DNA of 64,000 nt. It comes from Actinobacteria bacterium 69-20 (GTDB lineage Bacteria; Actinomycetota; Actinomycetes; Mycobacteriales; Nakamurellaceae). Position numbers and translations under genes: made by a program. Positions 19,205-28,454 of this stretch are shown one piece after another (the stretch's first letter is position 1; each line of letters opens with the position of its first letter). The DNA lies in assembly GCA_001897425.1 (NCBI GenBank), contig MKSW01000040.1, positions 74,051 through 138,050 on the forward strand, read 5' to 3'. A model generated the notes under the pieces. The model had not been told where the DNA came from. It did no database searches and saw nothing but the letters and a program-made list of their open reading frames with translations.

Positions 19205-20596
19205 ATGGCGATTCCGGGACCTGGGTATTCGATCACCATGCGCATCGAGGCGCCCACGGCGGCGGCGACGGCCGGTGATCTGACGAGCGCGGTCGGGCGT
19301 GCCGGCGGGGTGATCACCGCGTTCGACATCGTGGAGTCGACCGGTGCGTCGATGGTGGTGGACATCTCCGCCAACGCGCTGTCGACCGCCCATGCCGACC
19401 AGATTGCCGACGCCGTCAACGCTTTGGACGGGGTGGAGGTTCGCAAGGTTTCTGACCTGACCTTCCTCATGCACCTCGGCGGGAAGATCGAGGTGAAGTC
19501 GAAGGTCGCGCTGCGCAACCGCGACGAACTGTCCCGCGCCTACACGCCCGGCGTCGCCCGCGTGTGTGAGGCCATCGCCGCGAAACCCGAGGATGCGCGG
19601 CGGCTGACCATCAAGCGGAACACGGTGGCGGTGGTCACCGACGGGACCGCGGTGCTGGGCCTCGGCAATATTGGGCCGAAGGCAGCGATCCCGGTGATGG
19701 AGGGAAAGTCCGCACTGTTCAAGCGGTTTGCCGGGGTCGATGCGTGGCCGGTGTGCTTGGACACCACCGATACCGAGGAGATCATCCGCACGGTGCAGAT
19801 CATCGCGCCGGTCTACGGCGGGATCAACCTGGAGGACATTGCTGCGCCGCGCTGTTTCGAGATCGAGCGCCGGCTGCGAGAAACCTTGGACATCCCCGTC
19901 TTTCACGACGATCAGCACGGCACCGCGATCGTGGTGGTCGCCGCGCTGCGTAACGCGCTGCGGGTGGTGAACAAGAAGATCCAGGACTGCAAGATCGTGG
20001 TGTGCGGCGTCGGGGCGGCCGGCAACGCCATTATTCGGTTGCTCGCGCTGCAACAGCCGGCGGACATTCTCGCCGTGGACCGTACCGGCATCGTCTTCGA
20101 GGGCCGCGGCCAGATGCACCCCTCGCTGGTGGATGTCGCGAAGACCACCAACCGCGACAACGTCTCCGGCACCGTGCACGACGCGATCGACGGCGCGGAT
20201 GTGTTCATCGGCGTCAGCGGACCGAACCTGATCGAGGGATCGGACGTCGCCCGCATGAACTCGAACGCGATCGTGTTCGCGCTGGCCAATCCAACCCCGG
20301 AGATCGACCCGATGGAGGCCCAGGCGCACGCCGCGGTCGTGGCGACCGGCCGTTCGGATTTCCCGAACCAGATCAACAACGTGCTCGCGTTCCCGGGCGT
20401 GTTCCGCGGCCTGCTGGACGCCGCGGTCACCAAGATTACCGACGAGATGCTGTTGGCCGCAGCGGATGCCATCGCCGACGAGGTGGCGCCGGAACAGCTC
20501 AACGCGTCCTTCATCGTGCCGAGCGTCTTCGACGACAAGGTATCGCCGGCCGTGGCGCGGGCGATCGTGGAGCACGCGAGGTCGGCAACGGCGTAA
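19205..20596 (+). CDS. NAD(P)-dependent malic enzyme with N-terminal ACT domain
   Basis: This 463-aa protein starts with an ACT-like regulatory domain (residues about 8-80, beginning [19 protein letters not shown]). The catalytic domain follows, with [28 protein letters not shown], metal-site segment [12 protein letters not shown], and a Rossmann motif [12 protein letters not shown]. It ends [23 protein letters not shown]. It oxidatively decarboxylates malate to pyruvate. The ACT domain suggests allosteric control by a small ligand. The 226-bp gap before it shows no clear regulatory dyad. Downstream moaC begins 42 bp later and may be co-transcribed. Confidence 0.92.
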   Translation: MAIPGPGYSITMRIEAPTAAATAGDLTSAVGRAGGVITAFDIVESTGASMVVDISANALSTAHADQIADAVNALDGVEVRKVSDLTFLMHLGGKIEVKSKVALRNRDELSRAYTPGVARVCEAIAAKPEDARRLTIKRNTVAVVTDGTAVLGLGNIGPKAAIPVMEGKSALFKRFAGVDAWPVCLDTTDTEEIIRTVQIIAPVYGGINLEDIAAPRCFEIERRLRETLDIPVFHDDQHGTAIVVVAALRNALRVVNKKIQDCKIVVCGVGAAGNAIIRLLALQQPADILAVDRTGIVFEGRGQMHPSLVDVAKTTNRDNVSGTVHDAIDGADVFIGVSGPNLIEGSDVARMNSNAIVFALANPTPEIDPMEAQAHAAVVATGRSDFPNQINNVLAFPGVFRGLLDAAVTKITDEMLLAAADAIADEVAPEQLNASFIVPSVFDDKVSPAVARAIVEHARSATA

Positions 20597-20638
20597 GCGT
20601 GCCGCCGCGGCGGTAGCTGCGGACCGGTGGGGGTGAGA

Positions 20639-21148
20639 GTGACGGGTATGACGGAGTTCTCGGGGCCGGGCGCACGCCTGACGCACGTGGACGAGCACGG
20701 CGCCGCGCATATGGTCGACGTCTCCGGAAAGTCGGTCTCGGCGCGGGTCGCGGTGGCGACCGGCGTGCTGCGCACGACGCCCGAGGTGGTGGAGCTCGTG
20801 CGCTCCAACACGGTCACCAAGGGCGACGCGCTGGCGGTGGCCCGGATCGCCGGAATCATGGCCGCGAAGAAGTGCCCGGATCTGGTGCCGCTGTGCCATC
20901 CAATAGCGATATCCCGTGTGGCGGTGGAGTTTTCGATCGGTGAGAGTGAGATCGGCATCGAGGCGACAGTGGCCACGGCGGACCGCACCGGCGTCGAGAT
21001 GGAGGCACTGACCGCGGTCGCGGTCGCCGGGCTCGCGCTGCACGACATGATCAAATCGGTGGACCCGGCAGCGGTGCTCGACGCCGTTCGAGTGGAGCGC
21101 AAAGAAGGCGGGAAGACGGGGCTGTGGGTGCGGCCGGAGGAGCGGTGA
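20639..21148 (+). CDS. moaC: Cyclic pyranopterin monophosphate synthase MoaC
   Basis: MoaC converts the MoaA product into cyclic pyranopterin monophosphate in molybdenum cofactor synthesis. Family motifs are complete: HMVDVSGK near the start, KKCPDLVPLCHPI, ATADRTGVEMEALTAV and DMIKSVDPAAVLDAV. GTG at 20639 follows GGGGGTGAG; an ATG at 20648, contributed by the dispersed word, is an equal candidate. It is the first of three translationally coupled genes moaC-mog-moaE. Confidence 0.93.
   Translation: MTGMTEFSGPGARLTHVDEHGAAHMVDVSGKSVSARVAVATGVLRTTPEVVELVRSNTVTKGDALAVARIAGIMAAKKCPDLVPLCHPIAISRVAVEFSIGESEIGIEATVATADRTGVEMEALTAVAVAGLALHDMIKSVDPAAVLDAVRVERKEGGKTGLWVRPEER
20643..20659 (-). repeat. 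Dispersed 17-bp word, exact copy at the moaC start
   Basis: CGGGTATGACGGAGTTC on the plus strand; its ATG (20648) is in frame with moaC and would give MTEFSGPG. This is the last exact copy before a 23.7-kb stretch without one. Confidence 0.85.
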
Positions 21149-21699
21149 ACGCAGTGCGCACGGCCGTGGTCCTGGTCGCGTCGACGCGGGCCGCGGCCGG
21201 GGTCTACGCGGACACGGCCGGCCCGCTGATCGCGAACTGGTTGGCGGACAAAGGGTTCGACGTGCGCGGGCCGATCGTGGCGGCCGACGGGGAGCCGTTC
21301 GCCGCGGCGTTGGCCGAGGTGGTCGGAGGGGCGCAGACCGGGAGTGGCGCGGACGTCGTGATCACGTCCGGTGGCACCGGCATCTCGCCGACCGACCGCA
21401 CCCCGCAGGCGACGGCGGCGTTGCTGGACTACGAGATCCCCGGCCTGGCAGAGGCTTTGCGGCGGCGCGGTGTGGACGAGGGTGTACCGACGGCGGTGCT
21501 GTCGCGCGGGCTGGTGGGGGTGGCCGGGCGCACGCTGGTGGTCAACCTGCCTGGCTCGACCGGAGGCGTGCGCGACGGGCTCGCCGTGCTGGACGGGGTC
21601 CTAATGCACGCGTTGGATCAACTCGCCGGCGGTGATCACGTTCGGGCGGGGCATGGCCACCTGCCCAGTGGGCACCGCGGACCGAAGGAGCATGGGTGA
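21145..21699 (+). CDS. mog: Molybdopterin adenylyltransferase (MogA/Mog type)
   Basis: This 184-aa protein activates molybdopterin with ATP before metal insertion. It has TSGGTGISPTDRTPQAT (molybdopterin-binding signature) and NLPGSTGGVRDGL. The GTG start overlaps the moaC stop (GTGA), with GGAGGAG just upstream, so the two genes are coupled. The last 30 residues (HVRAGHGHLPSGHRGPKEHG) are His/Gly-rich and extend beyond the usual fold. Confidence 0.92.
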   Translation: MNAVRTAVVLVASTRAAAGVYADTAGPLIANWLADKGFDVRGPIVAADGEPFAAALAEVVGGAQTGSGADVVITSGGTGISPTDRTPQATAALLDYEIPGLAEALRRRGVDEGVPTAVLSRGLVGVAGRTLVVNLPGSTGGVRDGLAVLDGVLMHALDQLAGGDHVRAGHGHLPSGHRGPKEHG

Positions 21700-22121
21700 T
21701 GGGCAGCGTCATACTCGCGGGGGTGACCGAGACGGCACTGGACCTGGCCGCCCATGAGGATGCCGTGGGCGATGCCGCCGCCGGTGCCGTCGTGTCCTTC
21801 GCCGGAGTGGTGCGCAATCACGACGGTGGCCGCGCGGTGACCGAGTTGGAGTATCACGGGCACCCGTCCGCGCCGGATGTCGTCGCCCAGATCGCCGCCG
21901 ATATCGCGGACCGCACCGGCGTGATCGCGGTCGCCGTCAGCCACCGGGTCGGGATGTTGCATATCGGTGACATCGCCTTGGCCGCAGCGGTTTCCGCAGC
22001 GCACCGGGGCACGGCCTTCTCCGCATGCCGCGACCTGGTCGACGAGGTGAAGCACCGGCTGCCGGTATGGAAGCGCCAGGTGTTCGACGACGGCACCGAC
22101 GAGTGGGTCGGCAGCGCCTGA
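21699..22121 (+). CDS. moaE: Molybdopterin synthase catalytic subunit MoaE
   Basis: This protein of about 140 residues pairs with MoaD to add the dithiolene sulfurs to the pterin. Visible motifs are GAVVSFAGVVRNHDGG, LEYHGHP, VAVSHRVGMLHIGD, SAAHRGTAF and the C-terminal VKHRLPVWKRQVF with the catalytic Lys region. The ATG at 21699 overlaps the mog stop (TGATG), with GAAGGAG upstream. A two-mismatch copy of the dispersed word (21701-21717) encodes the first residues MGSVILAG. The moaD partner is 30 kb away at 51313. Confidence 0.93.
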   Translation: MGSVILAGVTETALDLAAHEDAVGDAAAGAVVSFAGVVRNHDGGRAVTELEYHGHPSAPDVVAQIAADIADRTGVIAVAVSHRVGMLHIGDIALAAAVSAAHRGTAFSACRDLVDEVKHRLPVWKRQVFDDGTDEWVGSA

Positions 22122-22197
22122 CCGCTGGACGAGGCCGTCGGCGCGATCCACCGGCGTTATGGTGGACCGGATTCTGCTGGACCGGGAGGTGCGCGCC

Positions 22198-23388
22198 GTG
22201 GACATCGGAGTGGTGGGTGCAGGGATCGTCGGACTCACCCTGGCGCGCGCATTGACCACGGTGGATCCGGCGAGCCGTGTCACGGTGCTGGAGAAGGAGC
22301 CCGGCATCGGGCGACACCAGACCGGCCACAACAGCGGCGTGGTGCATGCCGGGCTGTACTACCAGCCCGGCTCGCTCAAGGCGCGGCTCTGTTCGCGCGG
22401 GCGCGGCATGATGCGAGAGTACTGTTCCGACAAGGGCATTGCGTTCGAAGAGGCCGGGAAACTGGTGGTCGCCGTCGACGACGGTGAAGTCCCGGGCCTG
22501 AAGGAGATCGAGCGCCGCGCCACCGCGAACGGTGTGCCCGGCCTGCGCTGGATCTCGCCGGCGGAGATGACGGCGATCGAGCCGCACGTGCGTGGCGTGG
22601 CAGCGCTGCACTCGCCACATACGGCGGTGGTCGACTTCCGGCAGGTGGCCGAGGCGGTGGCCGAAGACGTTCAGGCAGCCGGCGGCCAGGTGCGGTTCGG
22701 TGCGGAGGTGCGCGGGATCAAGCGCATCCACGGCAGGGTCGCCGTCCTGGCTGGTGGCGAGGTGCTCAGCTTCGACCGGCTGGTGATCTGCGCGGGCCTG
22801 CAGGGCGATCGGGTAGCGGCCGCGGCAGGGGATGGTGCCGATCCGCGGATCGTGCCGTTCCTCGGCATGTACTACCGGCTGGTGCCGGAGCGGCGAAACT
22901 TGGTGCGGGGCCTCATCTATCCGGTTCCGGATGCGCGGTTCCCGTTCCTGGGCGTGCACCTGACGCGCACCGTGCACGGCGAGGTACTGGTCGGGCCGAA
23001 CGCCGTTCTCGGCCTGGCCCGCGAGGCGTACCGGGCGACCGGCATGCGCCCGACCGACATCGTGTCTACCCTCGGCTGGCCCGGCTTCTACCGGCTCGCC
23101 GCGCGTTACTGGCGCGCGGGAGTGCACGAACTGATCGGCGCGGCGAGTAGGCGTAGGTTCCTGGCTGCCGCGCAGCGATATGTGCCGGAGATCGGCGACC
23201 GCGACATCGACCGCGCCCCACTGGGTGTGCGCGCCCAGGCCGTAGATCGTGCGGGCAGGCTCGTCGACGACTTCGCGCTCAGCGGGTTCTCCGACGTGAT
23301 CGCCGTGCGTAATGCGCCGTCGCCGGCGGCGACGTCGTCCTTCGCGATCGCGGAGTACCTCACGCCGAAGGTGCTGGCCGGACGCTAA
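22198..23388 (+). CDS. lhgO: L-2-hydroxyglutarate oxidase/dehydrogenase
   Basis: This FAD enzyme oxidises L-2-hydroxyglutarate to 2-oxoglutarate. It begins VDIGVVGAGIVGLTLARAL (FAD-binding GxGxxG), followed by the very typical HQTGHNSGVVHAGLYY segment. Later come FLGVHLTRTVHGEVLVGPNAV and a C-terminal NAPSPAATSSFAIAEYL, all LhgO-like. GTG at 22198 is preferred because GGGAGG lies 8 bp upstream; ATG at 22159 would add 13 residues. It lies after moaE, at the left border of the metabolic block that lacks exact copies of the dispersed word. Confidence 0.88.
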   Translation: MDIGVVGAGIVGLTLARALTTVDPASRVTVLEKEPGIGRHQTGHNSGVVHAGLYYQPGSLKARLCSRGRGMMREYCSDKGIAFEEAGKLVVAVDDGEVPGLKEIERRATANGVPGLRWISPAEMTAIEPHVRGVAALHSPHTAVVDFRQVAEAVAEDVQAAGGQVRFGAEVRGIKRIHGRVAVLAGGEVLSFDRLVICAGLQGDRVAAAAGDGADPRIVPFLGMYYRLVPERRNLVRGLIYPVPDARFPFLGVHLTRTVHGEVLVGPNAVLGLAREAYRATGMRPTDIVSTLGWPGFYRLAARYWRAGVHELIGAASRRRFLAAAQRYVPEIGDRDIDRAPLGVRAQAVDRAGRLVDDFALSGFSDVIAVRNAPSPAATSSFAIAEYLTPKVLAGR

Positions 23389-23423
23389 CCGGGGACCGGT
23401 CGGCCAACCGACACGACGTGAAG

Positions 23424-23442
23424 TGTTCAGTATACCTTGACA
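23424..23442 (+). promoter_or_regulatory. Regulon operator, site 1 (monooxygenase promoter)
   Basis: TGTTCAGTATACCTTGACA is a 19-bp near-palindrome with TGT and ACA ends. Its last six bases are a perfect -35 hexamer (TTGACA, 23437-23442). A 17-bp spacer then leads to CATGAT (23460-23465) as -10, so a bound repressor would cover the promoter. The leader to the ATG at 23670 is about 200 nt without another feature. Confidence 0.7.
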
Positions 23443-23669
23443 CCGCAGGTGACCTACGTCATGATGTCCGATAAGACGAAGGTCCCACACTCGCGTGCGC
23501 AGAAGATCCTGTGCTACCGCCTGTGCGAGGTTATTGGCCCGTCCGTAGCGGTGTGGCACCACTGCGCCGCGACACGCATTGCCCCACAACCCATGTGGGC
23601 TTGAGGACGTTGAAACCCAGCGCGACGTCATGGAAACCATCCAGCGCCGCGCTCTGCCTTGGAGGCACT

Positions 23670-25304
23670 ATGACGGAGATACGAAAACCCGTACTCATCG
23701 TGGGCGGGAGCCTGGTCGGCCTCACCACGTCCGCTTTGCTCGGCGCGCACGGCATCGACAGTCTCGTAGTCGAGCGGCACACCGGAACGGCCATCCACCC
23801 GCGCGCCGCGTCCTTCCACCAGCGCACCATGGAGATCTTCCGTACCATCGGGATTGACGAGAAGGTTGAGGCCGCTGCGGATCTCGAGTTCGTCCAGCAG
23901 GGCGCGATCATGGCGGTGGAGACCCTCGCCGGAAAGGAACTGGCGTATTTCCAGGCGAACTACAACTCCGGTGTCGAGCACCTGAGCGCGACGCCGCGCC
24001 TGTTCATCACCCAGATCGGTCTCGAACCCATCCTGCGCGACCGGGCCCGTGAGTACGGCGCCGACATCCGTTTCAATACCGAGCTTGTCGACTTCACGCA
24101 AGACGACGACGGGATCCACGCGACGATCCGCTCCCGCGAGGAGGGGTCGACGAGCATGGTGCATGCGGACTACCTGGTGGCTGCCGATGGCGCGCACAGC
24201 GCAATCCGTGAGCAACTCGGCATCCCGCTGGCGGGTCGCGGAACCTTCGCGAACTGCGTCACGATCTACTTCAAGTCGGACGTGCGCAGCATGATCGGCG
24301 ATCGGAACCTCAGCGTCATCTACGTCAACCATCCGGAGTTCCTGGCCTTCTTCCGGTTCTCGATCACGGCGGATTCCGGGTTCCTGGCAGTCTTCTCGAC
24401 GAAATCGGCCGATGGCACCAAGGACACCAACGTCAGCGCGGACCTCAGCAACGAACGGCTCACCTACTTCGTGCGCACGGCGCTCGGCGCGCCCGCCGAC
24501 TGGCCGATCGAGATCGAGAACGTGCAGAGCTGGGAGGCCTCGGCCGGTTGGGCCACGGCTTTCCGGTCCGGTCGGGTGCTGCTTGCCGGCGACAGTGCGC
24601 ACACCATGCCGCCGACCGGCGGATTCGGTGGCAACACCGGCATCGCGGACGCGCACAACCTGGCGTGGAAACTCGCGCATGTGTTGCGTGGCACGGCCGG
24701 CACGGACCTGCTAGGTACCTACGATGCCGAGCGGCGCCCGAACAGTGCCCTGGTGGCCGAACAGGCCTACGCCCGGTACGTGGCACGGTTGGACCCGGAT
24801 CTGCCGAAGGAGAACCTGGCCGAGGAGCTCGACGACGCCGCTGTGGAACTCGGCGCGGTGTACGGATCGCATGCCGTGATCACCGACGGCTCGGAGCTGC
24901 CGGACACCCACAATCCGCGCACGGGAGTGCTTCTCGTCGGCTCCCGGGCACCGCACGTGTGGCTCGAGCGAGACGGTGCGCAGCTTTCCACACTCGACCT
25001 CGTGCAGCGTGGCTTTTTGTTGCTCACCGGCGCGGACGGCCAGGAATGGTGCGATGCTGCCGCTGTCGTGGGCCGCGAACTCGGAGTCGACGTGAGCGCG
25101 GTGTCGGTCGATTCCGGCGCGGCCGTGAGCGACCCGTCGGGCACCTTCTGCGAGGTCTACGGGATCGAGCCGTCCGGCGCGGTACTCATCCGGCCCGACG
25201 ATATCGTCGCCTGGCGCAGCGTCGGAGCTGGTGCGGATCCCGCCGGCGCCCTCCGCTCCGCGATGACGGCGCTTCTCGCCGTCCCGGCTCCGGCCATGAG
25301 CTGA
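23670..25304 (+). CDS. FAD-dependent aromatic monooxygenase (class A, phenol hydroxylase/MhpA type)
   Basis: This 544-aa protein starts KPVLIVGGSLVGLTTSALLG (FAD dinucleotide site). It has YLVAADGAHSAIREQLGIP (the DG motif) and RVLLAGDSAHTMPPTGGFGG followed by NTGIADAHNLAWKLAHVL (GD motif and flavin contacts). The C-terminal 130 residues resemble the thioredoxin-like domain of the phenol hydroxylase/MhpA group. Such enzymes use NAD(P)H and oxygen to hydroxylate aromatic rings. The ATG has GGAGG 4 bp upstream. The 19-bp operator is upstream and a shared terminator separates it from the convergent amidohydrolase. Substrate unknown. Confidence 0.9.
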   Translation: MTEIRKPVLIVGGSLVGLTTSALLGAHGIDSLVVERHTGTAIHPRAASFHQRTMEIFRTIGIDEKVEAAADLEFVQQGAIMAVETLAGKELAYFQANYNSGVEHLSATPRLFITQIGLEPILRDRAREYGADIRFNTELVDFTQDDDGIHATIRSREEGSTSMVHADYLVAADGAHSAIREQLGIPLAGRGTFANCVTIYFKSDVRSMIGDRNLSVIYVNHPEFLAFFRFSITADSGFLAVFSTKSADGTKDTNVSADLSNERLTYFVRTALGAPADWPIEIENVQSWEASAGWATAFRSGRVLLAGDSAHTMPPTGGFGGNTGIADAHNLAWKLAHVLRGTAGTDLLGTYDAERRPNSALVAEQAYARYVARLDPDLPKENLAEELDDAAVELGAVYGSHAVITDGSELPDTHNPRTGVLLVGSRAPHVWLERDGAQLSTLDLVQRGFLLLTGADGQEWCDAAAVVGRELGVDVSAVSVDSGAAVSDPSGTFCEVYGIEPSGAVLIRPDDIVAWRSVGAGADPAGALRSAMTALLAVPAPAMS

Positions 25305-25327
25305 CCGCACGCGCGCGGTGAAGCGAC

Positions 25328-25365
25328 GGAGCCCCCGGTCGGCTGCCGGGCCGACCGGGGGCTCC
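25328..25365. terminator. Bidirectional terminator between monooxygenase and amidohydrolase
   Basis: A perfect 15-bp stem, GGAGCCCCCGGTCGG (25328-25342) with CCGACCGGGGGCTCC (25351-25365), around an 8-base loop. It sits between the stop codons of two convergent genes. No T-run follows on either side. Confidence 0.85.
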
Positions 25366-25385
25366 GCTGATTCCGTGCTGGCCGA

Positions 25386-26816
25386 TCAGCCGACCGGGGC
25401 GTCGCTCTTCCGGTATTGGTACGGATTCGTGAGGATCTCGGTTTCCGGGATATCCGGGAACATGCCGGCACGCCACGTTTCTGCGCCGAGCTGACCGCTC
25501 AGGAACTCCACCGTGTCGGCGATCTGCGATTTCACCGACGCCAGATTCCCGGCGACCAGTTTGCCGTCCAATTTCACCGGTGCACCGCCGACCAGCACGG
25601 TGTGCACGTCGCCGCGGCCGGCCTGGTACACGACATGGCCGTATGGGTTGATCACCGGGATCATGGTGGGGGAGTCGTCGTTCTTGATCAGCACGACGTC
25701 GGCGAGCTTGCCGGGCTCGAGACTGCCTACCTGGTCCCACTTTCCGAGCGCCTTGGCGCCGCCGCGCGTCGCCCAGTCGACCACATCCTCGACCCGCAGC
25801 TTGAGGTGGGTGATGGTTTCGCCGTTTTGGTGGGCGGTGTGGTGCTCCATGGCGCGGTCGGCGCCGATCGTCGCACGCATGGCGGAGAACATGTCCGCGC
25901 TCATCCAGACGCTCGTATCGATCGAGAGCGACGGCTGGATGCCGTGCTGCCGGATCCGGTTCGACGGCGGATAGCCCTGCCCGCAGGTGGTCTCGCTCTC
26001 CGTGGCGAGTGAGGCAACGCCGCCGGTGGCCGCGATCATGGCAAGTGAGTCGTCGCTGAGCGAGGCGCAGTGCACGTAGATGGTGCCCGGTTCCATGACG
26101 CCCGCGTCGTACATCTCCTTGACGCCTGCGTCGTTGGTCGCGCCCCACACACCGGCGTGCGTCGTCACCGTGACGCCGAGATCCTTGGCCGCCTCGAAGG
26201 CTGCGCGCTCCGGGAAGGAAGGATCCTCCGGGACGTCGAAAGCGATTTGCGCGCCGAACATCTGGGAATCGTCCCGGGCGCGTTCGATGACGCGGCGGAC
26301 CGCCGGATCATGCGTCCACTGCGCGGGCGGCGCGGTGATGTTTCCGTATGCCAACACGTAGCGGCCGGGGGAGGAACGTAGCGCGTCGAGCGCGGCCTCG
26401 CCGTGCTCGGGGGTGCGCAGCCCGTGCGACCAGTCCACGCTCGTGGTGACCCCGGACTCCACCGCGTCCAACGCCGAGAGGAGGTTCCCAGCCGCCACGT
26501 CCTGCGGGCGGAACTTCATCCCGTGCTCGAGGTAGTACCACACGAAGTACTGCGTCAGCGTCCAGTCCGCACCGTACGCGCGCATCGCCGTCTGCCACAT
26601 GTGACGATGGGTGTCGATCATGCCCGGCATGAGAATCCCGCCCTGGGCGGAGATCTCGGCCGTTCCGTCCGGAACCGTGAGGTTCGGGCCGACCTGAGCA
26701 ATCTTCCCGTCGATGACGAGCACGTCGCCGTCGGGGATGACGGTGTGGGCGTCATCCATCTGGAGCACAGTCCCATTGCGGAAGACAATGGGCTGGCCGG
26801 GTGTGATGTGTGACAT
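25386..26816 (-). CDS. Amidohydrolase-superfamily hydrolase (deaminase/chlorohydrolase subgroup)
   Basis: This 476-aa TIM-barrel hydrolase has the metal site MIDTHRHMW (H70, H72), a further metal-type His in VTVTTHAG, IYVHCASLSDDS with the next conserved His, and an Asp in LSIDTSVW. It ends with the usual second beta-sandwich strand (GKLADVVLIKNDD...VYQAGRGDVHTVLVGG). This is the guanine deaminase / S-adenosylhomocysteine deaminase / atrazine chlorohydrolase-like subgroup, acting on C-N or C-Cl bonds of N-heterocycles. The substrate cannot be named. The ATG at 26816 has AGGAGG upstream. Operator site 2 lies 113 bp upstream. Confidence 0.88.
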   Translation of the reverse strand: MSHITPGQPIVFRNGTVLQMDDAHTVIPDGDVLVIDGKIAQVGPNLTVPDGTAEISAQGGILMPGMIDTHRHMWQTAMRAYGADWTLTQYFVWYYLEHGMKFRPQDVAAGNLLSALDAVESGVTTSVDWSHGLRTPEHGEAALDALRSSPGRYVLAYGNITAPPAQWTHDPAVRRVIERARDDSQMFGAQIAFDVPEDPSFPERAAFEAAKDLGVTVTTHAGVWGATNDAGVKEMYDAGVMEPGTIYVHCASLSDDSLAMIAATGGVASLATESETTCGQGYPPSNRIRQHGIQPSLSIDTSVWMSADMFSAMRATIGADRAMEHHTAHQNGETITHLKLRVEDVVDWATRGGAKALGKWDQVGSLEPGKLADVVLIKNDDSPTMIPVINPYGHVVYQAGRGDVHTVLVGGAPVKLDGKLVAGNLASVKSQIADTVEFLSGQLGAETWRAGMFPDIPETEILTNPYQYRKSDAPVG

Positions 26817-26928
26817 TCGCGGCTCAACCTCCTGGAGTTTGTTCCTCCGCGGCGAACGGCACCTGGTGACGCCGGTTCGCCGACGGTCCGAGTCGATGTG
26901 ACCGATTCGGCATGGACTATGAGCGAGA

Positions 26929-26947
26929 TGTTAATTTATACTGAACA
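26929..26947. promoter_or_regulatory. Regulon operator, site 2 (amidohydrolase/GNAT)
   Basis: TGTTAATTTATACTGAACA on the plus strand, AT-rich and the most symmetric of the four copies. It lies between the divergent amidohydrolase (start 26816) and GNAT (start 27026), so it could control both. Confidence 0.75.
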
Positions 26948-27025
26948 GCCTGTCTAGGGTTGCGCGACGAATTCCGGCCGTCCGGATCGCTGCGTGATGT
27001 GAGCGCGCCCTGGCATGATGTCGCG

Positions 27026-27601
27026 ATGGACGTGTACGCGTCGACCGACCGGTTGACCCTACGGCGATTCACCGGAGATGACGTCGATCTGCTGGTGGGC
27101 CTGGATTCGGATCCTCAGGTCATGTTCTATATCAACGGCGGCGTGCCCACTTCGCGGCACGAGATCGAGACCGATGTTCTCCCAGCATTTCTCGGGCACT
27201 ATCAGCGGTGGCCGGGATACGGATTCTTCGCCGTCCTGGAGCGCGCGAGCGGCGACTTCGTCGGCTGGGTGCATCTGCGTCCGGAGCCCGGCAACGCCGA
27301 TGACGAACCAGAGCTGGGCTACCGGCTGCGCCGAGCCTCGTGGGGAAAGGGATACGCCACGGAGGCGTCCCGCGCGGTCGTGGCACGGGCCTTTGCCGAG
27401 TTCGGTGCGCTCCGCGTCGTCGCCAACACGATGGCGGTCAACGCAGCGTCCCGGCGGGTCATGGAGAAGACGGGGCTGCGCTTCGTCCGCATGTTCCACG
27501 CGGATTGGCCGGTCCGCATCCCTGGTGACGAGTTCGGCGACGTCGAATATGCGGTCACGCGCCAGGAGTGGGAGGCAGCCGGGGCTACACGTCGTCGATG
27601 A
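27026..27601 (+). CDS. GNAT-family N-acetyltransferase (RimJ/RimL-like)
   Basis: This 191-aa protein fits the RimJ/RimL-like acetyltransferase pattern: TDRLTLRRFTGDDVDLLVGL at the start, ELGYRLRRASWGKGYATEASRAVV (acetyl-CoA loop), and VNAASRRVMEKTGLRFVR. It uses acetyl-CoA to acetylate an amine; the substrate is unknown. The ATG at 27026 has only a weak ribosome binding site. Its 3' end overlaps the 3' end of the convergent XRE-cupin regulator by 17 bp. It shares the intergenic operator with the amidohydrolase. Confidence 0.85.
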   Translation: MDVYASTDRLTLRRFTGDDVDLLVGLDSDPQVMFYINGGVPTSRHEIETDVLPAFLGHYQRWPGYGFFAVLERASGDFVGWVHLRPEPGNADDEPELGYRLRRASWGKGYATEASRAVVARAFAEFGALRVVANTMAVNAASRRVMEKTGLRFVRMFHADWPVRIPGDEFGDVEYAVTRQEWEAAGATRRR

Positions 27602-28298
27602 CGACCCAGATGCCTACGGCGGTCACGTCGCCGTCATTGCGAAAGCGGTGCGGTGTGCTGGACCGGAAACTCACGGCGTCGCCGGATGTCAGTGTCCGTT
27701 CCAGATCGCCGAGCTGCATGACGAGTTCGCCCGACAGCACATACCCGTATTCGGTGCCCGGGTGGCTCATCAACTCGCCGGTGCTCGATGCGCTGCCGGG
27801 CTCGTAGGAGATCCGCAAGAAGTCGACGCGCTGACCGGGGATCTGGCCCATGACCTCCCATACCACGCCCGAGTCGAGCGTGATCGCCTCGCGCGTACCC
27901 GGTGTCGTGACCGGGGAATCGACGACGGTGCCGTCCGTGCTCGCAATACTGCCGGAATCCGGCGTCGGCACCTGTGTCGGCGCCGTTCGCTCCGCGACGG
28001 GGTTGAGCGCGATCATGGCCGCGAGGCCGGCTGTTGCGACAGGGTACTGCCCCGGAACGACGTCATCTCCGTTCGGCTCGCTAGGTGATTCGAGGAGATC
28101 GGACACCGGGACGCCCAGGGCGCCCGTGATCGCATAAAGCGTGCTGACACTGGGCCGCAGCCTGCCGGTTTCGATCTGCGACACCAGACTCGCCGAGACG
28201 TTGGCCTGCCGCGCGAGGGCTCGCAAGCTGGTTCCGCGCTCCAATCGCACCGCTCGGATCCGCTGACCGATCGGCGGAATATGTACCTGTCCCATCAC
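27585..28298 (-). CDS. XRE-family regulator with C-terminal cupin sensor
   Basis: This 237-aa regulator has an N-terminal HTH_3 domain at about residues 8-68, with SLRALARQANVSASLVSQIE as the helix-turn-helix and GRLRPSVSTLYAITGALGVP after it. A C-terminal cupin follows at about 145-237 (TEYGYVLSGELVMQLGDLE and DAVSFRSSTPHRFRND). Between them is an unusual linker of about 70 residues rich in Pro/Thr/Ser. Proteins of this type repress catabolic or transport genes and release DNA when the cupin binds a small ligand. It is divergent from the M24 operon, with operator site 3 in the gap, and is the most likely regulator of all four operator copies. The start is GTG 28298 or ATG 28295. Confidence 0.9.
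   Translation of the reverse strand: MMGQVHIPPIGQRIRAVRLERGTSLRALARQANVSASLVSQIETGRLRPSVSTLYAITGALGVPVSDLLESPSEPNGDDVVPGQYPVATAGLAAMIALNPVAERTAPTQVPTPDSGSIASTDGTVVDSPVTTPGTREAITLDSGVVWEVMGQIPGQRVDFLRISYEPGSASSTGELMSHPGTEYGYVLSGELVMQLGDLERTLTSGDAVSFRSSTPHRFRNDGDVTAVGIWVVIDDV
28055..28071 (+). repeat. Dispersed 17-bp word, one mismatch, in the XRE-cupin linker
   Basis: GAACGACGTCATCTCCG; on the coding strand it encodes NGDDVVPG in the linker between HTH and cupin. Confidence 0.5.
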
Positions 28299-28383
28299 GC
28301 CCCCGACTCACTTCTGCCAAGGCTGCGATCCGTCCGTCGGAACACTTGACCGCCACCAGGGAGCAATCTACAGTGCTGGTAAC

Positions 28384-28402
28384 TGTTCAGTATGTCTAAA
28401 CA
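28384..28402 (+). promoter_or_regulatory. Regulon operator, site 3 (M24 operon/XRE regulator)
   Basis: TGTTCAGTATGTCTAAACA lies in the 156-bp gap between the XRE-cupin gene (minus) and the M24 hydrolase gene (plus), 53 bp before the latter's ATG. It shares the first 10 bases TGTTCAGTAT with site 1 and has the same ACA end. Confidence 0.75.
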
Positions 28403-28454
28403 TCTAGCGCGTGGGAGCGGCCGCGGCGATATCGCTTCGCGGAAGGAGCGTCAT

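Noticed and set aside
19127-21043. A 638-codon minus-strand frame
   Set aside because: It is antisense to the malic enzyme and moaC, both with clear family motifs.
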